From NCBI RefSeq assembly GCF_041261445.1, contig NZ_JBGCCU010000040.1, forward strand, positions 27,360 through 91,359: a DNA stretch of 64,000 bases, given 5' to 3'. The notes under the pieces were generated by a model. That model did not search any database and had not been told where the DNA came from. It was given only the letters and a program-made list of their open reading frames with translations. This stretch comes from Catenulispora sp. EB89. Its GTDB lineage: Bacteria > Actinomycetota > Actinomycetes > Streptomycetales > Catenulisporaceae. The translations under genes were made by a program, and so were the position numbers. Within the stretch, counting starts at the first letter, position 1, and each line of letters opens with the position of its first letter. Positions 25,618 to 41,376 of the stretch are shown in pieces.

Positions 25618-25680
25618 CTCGATCGGCGGATTCCCCTTCCCCACCTCGGCGAGGTAGGTTTGTGGAGCACGCTTAGGCAA

Positions 25681-25753
25681 AGGGTCGTAGCTCAACTGGC
25701 AGAGCACCGGTCTCCAAAACCGGGGGTTGGGGGTTCAAGTCCCTCCGGCCCTG
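25681..25753 (+). tRNA. tRNA-Trp (CCA anticodon)
   Basis: 73-nt cloverleaf. Acceptor AGGGTCG pairs with CGGCCCT, discriminator G; anticodon stem CCGGT/ACCGG with loop CTCCAAA, anticodon CCA; T loop TTCAAGT. Its position directly before secE is conserved in actinobacteria. Confidence 0.96.
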
Positions 25754-25758
25754 CTTAG

Positions 25759-25796
25759 GCGCCCAGGAAAGCCCGGTAACGGGCTCTCCTGGGCGC
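25759..25796 (+). terminator. Hairpin between tRNA-Trp and secE
   Basis: GCGCCCAGGA and AGCCCG (25759-25775) pair with CGGGCT and TCCTGGGCGC (25780-25796), with one mismatch and loop GTAA. A 16-bp stem without a T-run. Probable tRNA-Trp terminator or processing point in a tRNA-secE transcript. Confidence 0.6.
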
Positions 25797-25862
25797 GAAG
25801 CGTGTTCGCGGCGAGACCCGCCGCGCCAACTTGCCACTTTCACCGAATGTGATGAGGACCAG

Positions 25863-26132
25863 GTGACCGAGACGAGCTCGACCTCCGCGATGTCGAAGCC
25901 GGACCGCGGGCGCGGCGGTGACCGCCGCCCCGAGCGCCGCCGGTCGCCCCTGGGCCGGATCAGCCTGTTCTACCGACAGGTCATCGCCGAACTGCGCAAG
26001 GTGGTGTGGCCGACCCGCAACGAGCTGGTCACCTACACGACCGTGGTCATCGTGTTCGTCGCGATCATGGTGGGGATCGTGGCTACGCTGGACTACGGGT
26101 TCAGCAAACTGGTGATGTGGGTGTTCGGCTGA
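25863..26132 (+). CDS. secE: Preprotein translocase subunit SecE
   Basis: 89 aa from GTG 25863. The N-terminal ~30 residues are a hydrophilic Arg/Pro-rich extension (RGRGGDRRPERRRSP). The conserved amphipathic helix is FYRQVIAELRKVVWPTRNEL, followed by a single membrane segment (TTVVIVFVAIMVGIVATLDYGF). SecE clamps the two halves of SecY. The short single-TM form is typical outside gamma-proteobacteria. Followed by nusG after 47 bp. Confidence 0.95.
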   Translation: MTETSSTSAMSKPDRGRGGDRRPERRRSPLGRISLFYRQVIAELRKVVWPTRNELVTYTTVVIVFVAIMVGIVATLDYGFSKLVMWVFG

Positions 26133-26179
26133 GCGTCGTACCGATCCCACCACCCCGAGCGAAGGAAGTATGAGCGACC

Positions 26180-26944
26180 GTGTCTGAGACGTACGAGGAC
26201 CTCGAAGAAGCGACTGTTCTCGTGGAGAACGACGACGAGGCCGTCGAGGCGGAGGTCGCCGCAGGTGCGCCCGAGGACGGCACCGAAGAGGGCGCCGAGG
26301 GCGCCGAGGGTGCCGAGGCCGAGGCCGACAGCGGGCCCGCGCCCGGCAGCCCGGAGGCCATCGAGGAGTTCCGCGAGGCGCTGCGCCGCGCGCCCGGCGA
26401 GTGGTACGTGATCCACAGCTACGCCGGCTACGAGAACCGGGTGAAGCAGAACCTCGAGACCCGCATGACCACCCTGAACATGGAGGACTTCATCTTCCAG
26501 GTCGAGGTGCCCATGGAGGAGGTCGTCGAGATCAAGGGCGGCCAGCGCAAGCGGGTCAAGCGCAACAAGTTCCCCGGCTACGTGCTGGTCCGCATGGACC
26601 TGACCAACGAGTCCTGGGGCGTGGTGCGCAACACCCCCGGCGTCACCGGCTTCGTCGGCAACGCCCACGAGCCGTACCCGCTGACCCTGGACGAGGTCGT
26701 GAAGATCCTGCTCGAGGAGCAGCCGGAAGAGGTCAGCGGCAAGCAGAAGGCGCCGGCCGAGGTCAAGGTGCTGGACTTCGAGGTGGGCGACTCGGTCACC
26801 GTCATCGACGGCCCGTTCGCCACGCTGCAGGCCACGATCAACGAGATCAACGCCGACTCGCAGAAGGTCAAGGGCCTGGTGGAGATCTTCGGCCGGGAGA
26901 CCCCGGTGGAGCTGAGCTTCAACCAGATCCAGAAGAACAGCTGA
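26180..26944 (+). CDS. nusG: Transcription termination/antitermination factor NusG
   Basis: 254 aa from GTG 26180. An acidic Glu/Ala/Gly-rich extension covers about residues 1-65, as often seen in actinobacterial NusG. The NGN domain starts at [20 protein letters not shown], contains [14 protein letters not shown], and binds the RNA polymerase clamp. The KOW domain starts near [19 protein letters not shown] (about 200-245) and contacts Rho or S10. It couples polymerase to downstream factors. Ends 58 bp before a strong terminator, so transcription into the next gene is probably separate. Confidence 0.96.
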   Translation: MSETYEDLEEATVLVENDDEAVEAEVAAGAPEDGTEEGAEGAEGAEAEADSGPAPGSPEAIEEFREALRRAPGEWYVIHSYAGYENRVKQNLETRMTTLNMEDFIFQVEVPMEEVVEIKGGQRKRVKRNKFPGYVLVRMDLTNESWGVVRNTPGVTGFVGNAHEPYPLTLDEVVKILLEEQPEEVSGKQKAPAEVKVLDFEVGDSVTVIDGPFATLQATINEINADSQKVKGLVEIFGRETPVELSFNQIQKNS

Positions 26945-27001
26945 GCCGCTTCTCCCCCAAAGGTATGACCGGTCTTCATGCTGCTTTCGCAGGCGGCTGA
27001 C

Positions 27002-27031
27002 AAGGGCGCCCCACTAGCCTGGGGCGCCCTT
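27002..27031 (+). terminator. Terminator after nusG
   Basis: AAGGGCGCCCCA (27002-27013) pairs perfectly with TGGGGCGCCCTT (27020-27031) around loop CTAGCC, followed by AACATTTCC. It separates secE-nusG from the inserted secreted-protein gene. Confidence 0.8.
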
Positions 27032-27063
27032 AACATTTCCTGAAGATTCCGTGGGGGGATCTC

Positions 27064-29181
27064 ATGGCTTTCCGCATGTCCCGGCGGCTGTCCGCGGCCG
27101 CGATCGTCTCGGCCTCGCTGGTCGGCCTGGCGGTCGCACCGCAGGCCGGTGCCACCGTCGCCGGCGTCCCGGCGAGCAGCCCGCTGACCGTCAGCCACAC
27201 CGACGGCTCCCTGGAGACCGTGGGCGGGGGGACCTCCTCCGTGCCCTGGGCCGGGACCGACGTCTCCTGGTCGCCCGACGGCAGCAAGTACGCCTTCTCC
27301 GCCAACAACCAGATCTACACCGCGAACGCCGACGGCTCCGGTCTGAAGATCGTCGCGCACGGCGCGGCCTCCGGCGCGCAGCCGGTCTGGGCCTACGGCG
27401 GCGAGCTGCTGGTCTTCGCCGGCTGGGACCCGACGGTCAGCAGCTCCGGCCCGACCCAGCTGATGGCCACCTGGTCCAACGGCGCGGCGAACGACAACGG
27501 TCTGCCGGTGTCCTGGCCGCTGCCGAAGGTCGCCGCGGCCGGCACCGCGGACTCCAGCCCCGACTACGGCGGCGACGTGCTGGCCTTCGCCCGGGCCACG
27601 GTCTCCGGCGGGACGAACACCTCCGACGGGATCTGGATCCGCAGCAACGCCGGGAACTACGTCCCCTTCCAGGTCGCGTCCTCCGGTGTCGCGCCGACCG
27701 TGTCGCCGGACGGCAAGACGGTCGCGTTCGTGCAGGCCGACAAGAACAAGGTGCCGCAGATCTGGACGGTGCCGACCTCGGTCCCGGCCGGCGGGCTGCC
27801 CACCCCGGTGCAGCAGACCTTCGTGCCCGCCGGATCCGCGAGCACCCCGACGATCACGGTCGCCAACCCGGTGTTCTCCCCGGACGGCAGGCGGATCGCC
27901 TTCGACGAGACCTCGGTCTCGGCCGGCGCGGCCAAGGGCACCAGCCAGGTCCGCTCGGTCGCGCTGAACACCGATCCGAAGGCCACGGTGAACACCGAGG
28001 TCGTCTTCGCCGTCACCGGTGCGCTGAGCGGCACCGAGCACCTGGCGTACCGGACCGAGTACACCAAGCAGGTGCTGCGGCTGGCCGGCTCGGACCGGCT
28101 CGGGACCGCGCAGTCGGTGTCGCAGTCGCAGTGGCGGAACAACGGCGACGCTTCGGACTCGGTGCGGTCGCAGGCCAGTGTGGCCGTGCTGTCCCGTGAC
28201 GACCTGCCGGCCGACGCGCTGGCCGGCTCGACGCTGGCCGCGCGGCAGAACGGCCCGCTGCTGCTGACCGGCAGCACGGCGCTCTCGCCGCAGGCCGCCG
28301 CCGAGCTCAAGCGGATCCTGCCGGCCGGCGCGACGGTCTACCTGCTGGGCGGCACCCAGGCGCTGTCCCCGGCGGTCGCGAACTCGGTGCACGCGCTCGG
28401 GTTCACCGTCGTCCGGATCGCCGGGGCGGACCGGTACGACACCGCGGTGAAGATCGCCGACCGGGTCACCGCGCACCCCAGCCAGATCCTGGTGGCCACC
28501 GGCAACGACTTCGCCGACGCGCTGTCCGCGGGCGCGGCGGCCGGCGCCAACTACGGCGCGGTCGTGGTGCTCAGCGACGACAAGACGATGCCGGCCGAGA
28601 CGGCGCAGTACCTGCACCGGTTCGGGACGGACTTCGGGCCGAACTCGGACGTCGTGCTGACCGCGGTCGGCGGCCAGGCGCTGGCGGCGATCGACTCCGA
28701 GCACCTGGGGTACTGGCGGGTGAAGCTGGTCGGCGCCGACCGGTACCAGACCTCGTACTTGGTGGCGAGCACGTTCTTCCCGTACATGACCGCTGCTGGC
28801 GTGGCCACCGGCTCGGCGTGGCCGGACGCGCTGTCCGGCGGGGCCGCGATGGGCAGCATGGGCGGCCCGCTGCTGCTGGTGAACCCGGCCACGGGGCTGT
28901 CCGGGCAGGACACCGCGCTGCTGGACGCGAACCGCGGGGAACTGTCCGGCGGCTTCGTGTTCGGCGGGCCGGTGGCGGTGCCGACCGGGGTCGACAAGGA
29001 GCTGGCGAAGGCGATCGCCGGTCCGCTGGGCGTGATCGACGGCGGCGGGAACAAGGTGGCCGCCGCGGGGTCCGGCTCGGGGGTCGCGGGGTCGGGGGTC
29101 TCGGCGGCGCGTGCGGCCGCGGACCTGGCTTCGGCGCTGCCGAGCGGGGCTCATGGTCTGGCCAAGCCGGTTCGGCCGTAG
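27064..29181 (+). CDS. Secreted beta-propeller protein with C-terminal CWB2 cell-wall-binding repeats
   Basis: 705 aa from ATG 27064. A cleavable signal peptide is clear (RRLSAAAIVSASLVGLAVAP, cleavage probably after QAGA at 30). Residues ~60-310 carry PD40/TolB-like propeller blades (VSWSPDGSKYAFSA, PTVSPDGKTVAFV, PVFSPDGRRIAFDE). Residues ~335-660 hold three cell-wall-binding repeat 2 modules, each opening with an (A/V)G(S/A)DR(L/Y) motif (LAGSDRLGTA, IAGADRYDTA, LVGADRYQTS). CWB2 modules attach proteins to anionic wall polymers in Firmicutes. It is an unusual insertion between nusG and rplK, bounded by hairpins on both sides. Function unknown. Confidence 0.9.
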   Translation: MAFRMSRRLSAAAIVSASLVGLAVAPQAGATVAGVPASSPLTVSHTDGSLETVGGGTSSVPWAGTDVSWSPDGSKYAFSANNQIYTANADGSGLKIVAHGAASGAQPVWAYGGELLVFAGWDPTVSSSGPTQLMATWSNGAANDNGLPVSWPLPKVAAAGTADSSPDYGGDVLAFARATVSGGTNTSDGIWIRSNAGNYVPFQVASSGVAPTVSPDGKTVAFVQADKNKVPQIWTVPTSVPAGGLPTPVQQTFVPAGSASTPTITVANPVFSPDGRRIAFDETSVSAGAAKGTSQVRSVALNTDPKATVNTEVVFAVTGALSGTEHLAYRTEYTKQVLRLAGSDRLGTAQSVSQSQWRNNGDASDSVRSQASVAVLSRDDLPADALAGSTLAARQNGPLLLTGSTALSPQAAAELKRILPAGATVYLLGGTQALSPAVANSVHALGFTVVRIAGADRYDTAVKIADRVTAHPSQILVATGNDFADALSAGAAAGANYGAVVVLSDDKTMPAETAQYLHRFGTDFGPNSDVVLTAVGGQALAAIDSEHLGYWRVKLVGADRYQTSYLVASTFFPYMTAAGVATGSAWPDALSGGAAMGSMGGPLLLVNPATGLSGQDTALLDANRGELSGGFVFGGPVAVPTGVDKELAKAIAGPLGVIDGGGNKVAAAGSGSGVAGSGVSAARAAADLASALPSGAHGLAKPVRP

Positions 29182-29214
29182 CTCGGCCGTGATTCGGCCG
29201 TGGTTCGGCCGTAG
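29171..29214. repeat. 11-bp tandem repeat across a stop codon
   Basis: Four units of the pattern TTCGGCCGTAG (29171-29181, 29182-29192, 29193-29203, 29204-29214) with 1-2 changes each. The first unit contains the TAG stop of the CWB2-protein gene. Confidence 0.8.
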
Positions 29215-29280
29215 GCAACGCTGTATCGGCTTAGCGACATAGCGATGTAACGACGTAACGGATGTCGTGAGCCGTGAGGA

Positions 29281-29347
29281 ACAACGCTCCTGGGAGCGAT
29301 GTTGTGCATGAGGCCTCCGTACCGGTCCTGACCGGTGCGGGGGCCTC
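29281..29347 (+). terminator. Two tandem hairpins between the CWB2 gene and rplK
   Basis: Hairpin 1 (29281-29305): ACAAC/GTTGT plus GCTCC/GGAGC. Hairpin 2 (29310-29347): a 17-bp stem with two G-U pairs and loop CCTG. Probably ends the CWB2-protein transcript; it could also be part of an rplK leader. I see no clear sigma-70 promoter between here and rplK. Confidence 0.6.
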
Positions 29348-29467
29348 GCGGCGTCCGGGGCACGGCAGCCGGTCCGGTAGGCTTGGCTGCTGTTGCCTTA
29401 TGGCGACGTCCCTCCGCCGTGCCCTTGGTAGGGGTTATCGGCGACGTCTACAGAAACGAGTACGGGA

Positions 29468-29902
29468 ATGCCTCCCAAGAAGAAGCTCACCGCGGTCATC
29501 AAGCTGCAGATCAAGGCCGGTATGGCGAACCCGGCCCCGCCCGTCGGCCCGGCTCTGGGTCAGCACGGCGTGAACATCATGGAGTTCTGCAAGCAGTACA
29601 ACGCGGCCACCGAGTCGCAGCGCGGCCAGGTCGTCCCGGTCGAGATCTCGGTGTTCGAGGACCGCTCCTTCACCTTCATCACGAAGACCCCGCCGGCGGC
29701 GAAGCTGATCCTGAAGGCCGCGGGCATCGAGAAGGGCTCGGGCGTCCCGCAGAAGGACAAGGTCGCGACCCTGTCGCAGGCCCAGGTCCGGGAGATCGCC
29801 GAGACCAAGATGCCCGACCTGAACGCGAACGACGTCGAGGCCGCGATGAAGATCATCGCCGGCACCGCGCGTTCCATGGGCGTCATCGTCTCCGACAGCT
29901 GA
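29468..29902 (+). CDS. rplK: 50S ribosomal protein L11
   Basis: 144 aa from ATG 29468, the usual length. N-terminal domain [29 protein letters not shown] carries the proline cluster bound by thiostrepton-type antibiotics; the C-terminal RNA-binding domain ends [10 protein letters not shown]. It binds the 23S GTPase-associated centre and is needed for RelA activation. Pairs with rplA downstream. No thiopeptide-resistance substitution is obvious in the proline region. Confidence 0.97.
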   Translation: MPPKKKLTAVIKLQIKAGMANPAPPVGPALGQHGVNIMEFCKQYNAATESQRGQVVPVEISVFEDRSFTFITKTPPAAKLILKAAGIEKGSGVPQKDKVATLSQAQVREIAETKMPDLNANDVEAAMKIIAGTARSMGVIVSDS

Positions 29903-30006
29903 GCTGTCCGAGCCGGAACACCAGCAGTACCAGCACCACCGGAACCAGTGGCAGAGCCGCGCGCGGCTCGCGAAGACCACACCTCACCATCCCTAGGAGA
30001 GCAGCA

Positions 30007-30720
30007 ATGAAGCGCAGCAAGGGCTACCGCAACGCCGCGGCGAAGATCGACGCCGACGAGCTGTACACGCCGGTGGCGGCCATCCGCCTGGCGAAGGAGA
30101 CCTCGGTCACCAAGTTCGACAGCTCCGTCGAGGTCTCGATGCGCCTGGGCATCGACCCCCGCAAGGCCGACCAGATGGTCCGCTCCACCGTCGTGCTCCC
30201 GCACGGCACCGGCAAGACCGCCCGCGTGCTGGTCTTCGCCCAGGGCGACAAGGCCGAGCAGGCCCGCGAGGCCGGCGCCGACATCGTGGGCTCCGACGAG
30301 CTCATCGACGAGGTCGCCAAGGGCCGCCTGGACTTCGACGCGGTCGTGGCCACCCCGGACCTGATGGGCAAGGTCGGCCGCCTGGGCCGGGTCCTGGGCC
30401 CGCGCTCCCTGATGCCGAACCCGAAGACCGGCACCGTCACCGCGGACGTGGCCAAGGCCGTCAACGACATCAAGGGCGGCAAGATCGAGTTCCGCGCCGA
30501 CCGCCACTCGAACCTGAACTTCATCATCGGCAAGGTCTCCTTCTCCGAGCAGCAGCTCGCCGAGAACTACGCCGCCGCCCTGGAGGAGGTGCTCCGCGTG
30601 AAGCCGAGCGCCGCCAAGGGCCGCTACCTGAGGAAGATCACGTTCGCCACCACCATGGGCCCCGGCATCCAGGTGGACGCCAACCGCGTGCGCAACGTCG
30701 TGGCTGACGACGAGGCGTGA
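30007..30720 (+). CDS. rplA: 50S ribosomal protein L1
   Basis: 237 aa from ATG 30007 with AGGAGAG upstream; the frame is open far upstream but that overlaps rplK. Signatures: [34 protein letters not shown] and [21 protein letters not shown]1 forms the mobile stalk at the E site and in many bacteria represses its own mRNA. Followed by a T-rich intrinsic terminator, so rplKA is its own unit. Confidence 0.97.
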   Translation: MKRSKGYRNAAAKIDADELYTPVAAIRLAKETSVTKFDSSVEVSMRLGIDPRKADQMVRSTVVLPHGTGKTARVLVFAQGDKAEQAREAGADIVGSDELIDEVAKGRLDFDAVVATPDLMGKVGRLGRVLGPRSLMPNPKTGTVTADVAKAVNDIKGGKIEFRADRHSNLNFIIGKVSFSEQQLAENYAAALEEVLRVKPSAAKGRYLRKITFATTMGPGIQVDANRVRNVVADDEA

Positions 30721-30754
30721 GTTAGAGGCAGCCAGGCAGCCAGAGGCCAGGAGG

Positions 30755-30785
30755 AGCCCCCGTCCGTGAGGACGGGGGCTTTTCG
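30755..30785 (+). terminator. Intrinsic terminator after rplA
   Basis: AGCCCCCGTCC (30755-30765), loop GTGA, GGACGGGGGCT (30770-30780), then TTTCGTT. Perfect 11-bp stem with a U-tract start. Confidence 0.88.
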
Positions 30786-30969
30786 TTGCCGCTGTTCGGT
30801 TCTCGTCGGGCCCACGGGGCGGTCAGGGCGCTGAGGGAGCACTGAGGGGCGCTGCGCGAGCCTTGCGGCGCCCGCCGAGTGGATCGGCGGCGGGATCCCT
30901 GCCGACCGAACAGATCCGGCCAGGAGCGGCCGTGTGCGCAGCCGGTCAAAACCACCCTCGACCCCGTGC

Positions 30970-31147
30970 TAATCTTGACGCAGCCGAAGACCGCTGGTCG
31001 CTGCTCCGAGCCGAACGGCCCGGATCAGTCGAAGGCCTCCACACGGAGCGACCCGCCGAGGCGCGATAAGTGAAGCAGTTGTAGCTCGTCCTTCTGGGAC
31101 CGGCCTTCTTACCTGTGACGCCCGCGCTGACGCGCCGGGCGTTTTTT
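30970..31147 (+). promoter_or_regulatory. rplJ leader (probable L10 leader) ending in an attenuator-like terminator
   Basis: A TAATCT at 30970-30975 is a plausible -10 (no convincing -35). The ~180-nt region then contains paired segments ending in an intrinsic terminator: ACGCCCG-CGC (31128-31137) pairs with GCG-CCGGGCGT (31132-31142 region) with one bulge, followed by six T at 31142-31147. rplJ starts 50 bp later, so the terminator lies between promoter and gene. This is the layout of L10-controlled rplJL leaders; the L10-binding fold is inferred. Confidence 0.6.
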
Positions 31148-31196
31148 CGTGTCTGGTGGCTCATCGTCGGCTCTGACACCCCGGAAGGAGGCCCGT

Positions 31197-31721
31197 ATGG
31201 CGAGGCCTGACAAGGCGGCTGCGGTCGCCGAGATCGCGGATCACTTCCGCGGCTCGAACGCCGCCGTGCTGACCGAGTACCGCGGGCTCACTGTCGCGCA
31301 GCTGAAGGAGCTTCGGCGCGCGCTCGGTGCGACCACGGACTACGCCGTGGTGAAGAACACGCTGACCAAGGTCGCTGCTCGCGAGGCCGGTATTGAGGGT
31401 CTGGACGAGTCGGCGCTGAAGGGTCCTTCGGCTATCGCCTTCATCAAGGGCGACCCGGTCGAGGCGGCCAAGGGTCTTCGTGACTTCGCCAAGGCGAACC
31501 CCCTTCTGGTGATCAAGGGCGGGGTGATGGAGGGCAAGACCCTCACCCCGGCCGAGATCGCCAAGCTCGCGGATCTGGAGTCCCGCGAGGTTCTGCTGGC
31601 CAAGGCGGCCGGCGCGATGAAGGCGTCCCTCGCGAACGCGGCGGCGCTCTTCCAGGCTCCTTTGGCCAAGGCCGTCCGTACCGTGGACGCGCTGTCGGCC
31701 AAGAAGTCCGCCGACGCCTGA
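31197..31721 (+). CDS. rplJ: 50S ribosomal protein L10
   Basis: 174 aa from ATG 31197 behind GGAAGGAGG. Residues start [17 protein letters not shown] and include [20 protein letters not shown] and the C-terminal helix that anchors L7/L12 dimers. It forms the base of the stalk. Expression is probably controlled by the attenuator just upstream. rplL follows after 52 bp. Confidence 0.97.
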   Translation: MARPDKAAAVAEIADHFRGSNAAVLTEYRGLTVAQLKELRRALGATTDYAVVKNTLTKVAAREAGIEGLDESALKGPSAIAFIKGDPVEAAKGLRDFAKANPLLVIKGGVMEGKTLTPAEIAKLADLESREVLLAKAAGAMKASLANAAALFQAPLAKAVRTVDALSAKKSADA

Positions 31722-31773
31722 TAGGCACCCGGCACAACCGAGCTAGAACTCACTTAGAGAAAGGACGCCTATC

Positions 31774-32157
31774 ATGGCGAAGCTCAGCAACGACGAGCTG
31801 CTCGAGGCTTTCAAGGAAATGACCCTGATCGAGCTCTCTGAGTTCGTGAAGCTGTTCGAGGACACCTTCGACGTCAAGGCTGCCGCCCCGGCCGCCGTCG
31901 CCGTCGCGGGCCCGGCCGCGGCCGCCGCCGAGGCCGCTGTCGAGCAGGACGAGTTCGACGTCATCCTGGAGTCGGCCGGCGACAAGAAGATCCAGGTCAT
32001 CAAGGTCGTGCGCGAGCTGACCTCGCTGGGCCTCAAGGAGGCCAAGGACCTGGTCGACGGTGCGCCGAAGCCGGTCCTGGAGAAGGCGACCAAGGAGGCC
32101 GCCGAGAAGGCCAAGGCTTCCCTGGAAGAGGCCGGCGCCGGCGTCACCGTGAAGTAG
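31774..32157 (+). CDS. rplL: 50S ribosomal protein L7/L12
   Basis: 127 aa from ATG 31774. N-terminal dimerization helix ([29 protein letters not shown]), Ala-rich hinge (about 38-58), and C-terminal domain [37 protein letters not shown] that recruits EF-G, EF-Tu and IF2. The only multicopy ribosomal protein. Normal length. Confidence 0.98.
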   Translation: MAKLSNDELLEAFKEMTLIELSEFVKLFEDTFDVKAAAPAAVAVAGPAAAAAEAAVEQDEFDVILESAGDKKIQVIKVVRELTSLGLKEAKDLVDGAPKPVLEKATKEAAEKAKASLEEAGAGVTVK

Positions 32158-32181
32158 TTCCTCTTCGCGGCGCGAGCCATT

Positions 32182-32217
32182 CGAAGGACCCCCGGGGTTG
32201 TCCCCGGGGGTCCTTCG
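32182..32217 (+). terminator. Terminator after rplL
   Basis: 16-bp perfect stem (32182-32197 with 32202-32217) and loop TTGT. No T-run but very stable; it separates rplJL from the rpoB promoters and may act as a partial terminator. Confidence 0.75.
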
Positions 32218-32285
32218 CGTTCGGCGTGACCAGTGTGATCGCCGTGCGCGGCGGGCTTGCCAGGAGAGAGATCCCCGCACGCCTC

Positions 32286-32314
32286 TTGACGTCGGCCCAG
32301 CTACGCGGGATTCT
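32286..32314 (+). promoter_or_regulatory. Candidate rpoB promoter 1
   Basis: TTGACG (32286-32291), 17-bp spacer, GATTCT (32309-32314), upstream of the 597-bp rplL-rpoB gap's centre. Confidence 0.55.
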
Positions 32315-32529
32315 GCGGTACGTCAGCGATATACAGCAGGACCCCCGGGACCGAGGCAGCGCGAGGCGAAGGCCGGGGAAGAAAAAAGGTGCGAAGGACG
32401 GACCTGCCGCCCGTGTCGGCGGCGACAACTGTCGGTCGATCCGGCTAGTCTGTCCGTCTGTTGCCCGACGCGTCGGGGCCCCGCTCAGCGGCGGCGACCG
32501 ACCCGCGTCAGGCCTATTAAGGCACGGGC

Positions 32530-32558
32530 TGGACAGGCGTGGCCAACATGGCTACACT
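32530..32558 (+). promoter_or_regulatory. Candidate rpoB promoter 2
   Basis: TGGACA (32530-32535), 17-bp spacer, TACACT (32553-32558). It fits the vegetative sigma consensus and gives a leader of roughly 190 nt before rpoB. The rest of the 32218-32753 gap shows no gene. Confidence 0.6.
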
Positions 32559-32753
32559 GTTCGTTTGCGCTGCCTTTCTGCATGCCTCGTTCCGTCAACG
32601 GCCTCGCGAACCCCTTGTCGACCACCCGGCACCGGTGCCTCCAACACCGCCGCCGACCAGGGGTTTCGCTGAATCCGTCGCCGGGTAGGGATACAGGTCC
32701 GCCTGGTAGCGCTAAGGACAGCCAGTCCAGTCCGAGCCCCGGAAGGACCCCTC

Positions 32754-36230
<3,477 letters not shown>

Positions 36231-36262
36231 TCGAACGAGTCATCGAGGAGGATAGAAACCAC

Positions 36263-40141
<3,879 letters not shown>

Positions 40142-40171
40142 GGTCGGGGTTGATCCCCTAGCACGCTGATT

Positions 40172-40216
40172 GGGCGGCCGTTCCCCGGTGGGGGAGCGGC
40201 CGCCCTTCGGGTTTCT
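40172..40216. terminator. Terminator after rpoC
   Basis: 15-bp stem with one G-U pair (40172-40186 with 40191-40205), loop GGTG, then TTCGGGTTTCT. Positioned between convergent rpoC and the sigma-like gene, so it may act on both. Confidence 0.8.
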
Positions 40217-40631
40217 AGGCGAAGCGGCGCATGACGCCGCCCCGCAGGAGTCCCCGGCGGTTCTGCTCGGCCCGGACGGCGGAGACCAGACTGAACGACG
40301 ACAGCGCGGGATCGCCGCGCAGCGCGTCGAGTTCGTCGCGCAGGGCCTGTGCCGGATCCGCTGTCGGACCTGCCGACGCCGGACCTGCCGACGCCGGATC
40401 TCCCGAGGCCGGACCTGCCGCAGCCGGCTCGGCCGCCGCGGGAAGCGCACCGGCTTCGCACAGCTCTGCCAGCGTCCGGTCCAGCAGCGGCCCGAGCTTG
40501 CGGGCCGGCCGGTCGACCAGTTGGGCGACGTGTGCCAGGGGCAGTCCTTCGCGGTAGCGGAACACCAGCGCTGCCCGGGTGGTGACATCGAGCGCGTTGA
40601 AGCGTTGCTGGAAGATCTCGTGGGCGGTCAT
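40215..40631 (-). CDS. Small sigma-70 region-4-like helix-turn-helix protein
   Basis: 138 aa from ATG 40631, antisense to the flanking rpoC and str genes. Residues ~10-62 (FNALDVTTRAALVFRYREGL, PLAHVAQLVDRPARKLGPLL, DRTLAELCEAG) resemble sigma-70 region 4: a helix pair around an acidic/aromatic turn with VAQLVDRPARKLGPLLDRTL as the recognition part. No region 2 is present. An Ala/Gly/Pro/Ser repeat linker (about 68-90) leads to a C-terminal ~45-residue region (LRDELDALRGDPALSSF). It could be an anti-sigma-like or orphan region-4 regulator, or a diverged ECF remnant. Function not established. Confidence 0.65.
   Translation of the reverse strand: MTAHEIFQQRFNALDVTTRAALVFRYREGLPLAHVAQLVDRPARKLGPLLDRTLAELCEAGALPAAAEPAAAGPASGDPASAGPASAGPTADPAQALRDELDALRGDPALSSFSLVSAVRAEQNRRGLLRGGVMRRFA
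40365..40424. repeat. 15-bp tandem repeat in sigma-like gene
   Basis: Four 15-bp units: CGGACCTGCCGACGC at 40365-40379 and exactly at 40380-40394, then two diverged copies. In-frame, encoding the Ala/Gly/Pro/Ser linker. Confidence 0.85.
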
Positions 40632-40743
40632 GTTGGGTCCCCCGGTTGTGCGGACGTTACAGACCTTTGATGCATGAGACGTGGTTCAGGTTCCCCGTGG
40701 GTACTCTGAACATGTCGCCAGTGACCCGAAAGGCGGACGGCCG

Positions 40744-41160
40744 ATGAACGACCAGCCCGAGGTCGGGCGTCCCAACTACAGCGCGGCCGGCAGCCGGCCC
40801 TCGCCGAGCCCTGTGCCGAGGCAGGGCGGCGGGTACGGGGGACCGGACCAGGGCGCCCGGCTGGAGCTGCGGGCGGTGGCCGCGATGGCCGCCGCGGTGC
40901 TGGCCTGGTCGTCGTGGACGCCGTTCTACAACCTGCCGATAGCCGTCGCGCTCGTGGCCGCGGTGTTCGCCGCGCGCTGGGGGGCCAGGGCGAAGCGGAG
41001 CATACTGGCGGCCGAGGGCACGCGGACCGGAGCCGGGCTCGCGGATCTGGCCCGACTGCTGGGACTGGCGGATCTGGCGATCCTCGCCTACCTGATCTTC
41101 CACTACTACTTCGTGGCGCACGCCGGAATCAAAGGCGTGCTGACGCTGTTGTTCACGTGA
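40744..41160 (+). CDS. Small two-TM membrane protein, hypothetical
   Basis: 138 aa from ATG 40744. An upstream in-frame start at 40681 would overlap the divergent promoter area. The first ~40 residues are a Pro/Gly/Ser-rich hydrophilic tail (NYSAAGSRPSPSPVPRQGGG). Two hydrophobic blocks follow: one of about 35 residues interrupted by WTPFYN (AVAAMAAAVLAW...LPIAVALVAAVFAARWG) and one near the end (LADLAILAYLIFHYYFVAHAG). I do not recognise the family. It diverges from the sigma-like gene and lies before the str operon leader. Confidence 0.7.
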   Translation: MNDQPEVGRPNYSAAGSRPSPSPVPRQGGGYGGPDQGARLELRAVAAMAAAVLAWSSWTPFYNLPIAVALVAAVFAARWGARAKRSILAAEGTRTGAGLADLARLLGLADLAILAYLIFHYYFVAHAGIKGVLTLLFT

Positions 41161-41334
41161 CGGGCCGAGCCCGGTGTGGCGCGGGAATACCTCCGGTGCC
41201 CCTGCCGTTGACCTCTGTGTCGGCCGACGTCACCCGCCTCGTTAAACGGTCACGGACTGCTGTCCGGCATGCGAGAATGAGTGGGTTCGCCAGTGGGGCG
41301 GACCGTGGCGGGCCCGGTGCACGGACCAGCCGCC

Positions 41335-41363
41335 TTGATGGCGGAGGAGTCCGGTGCTAAGGT
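41335..41363 (+). promoter_or_regulatory. Candidate str operon promoter P1
   Basis: TTGATG (41335-41340), 17-bp spacer, TAAGGT (41358-41363). Confidence 0.6.
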
Positions 41364-41376
41364 CCCTCCCTCCGTT

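Noticed and set aside
29151..29363. 70-aa minus ORF upstream of rplK
   Set aside because: Spans the tandem repeat and hairpins; no coding signature or homology.
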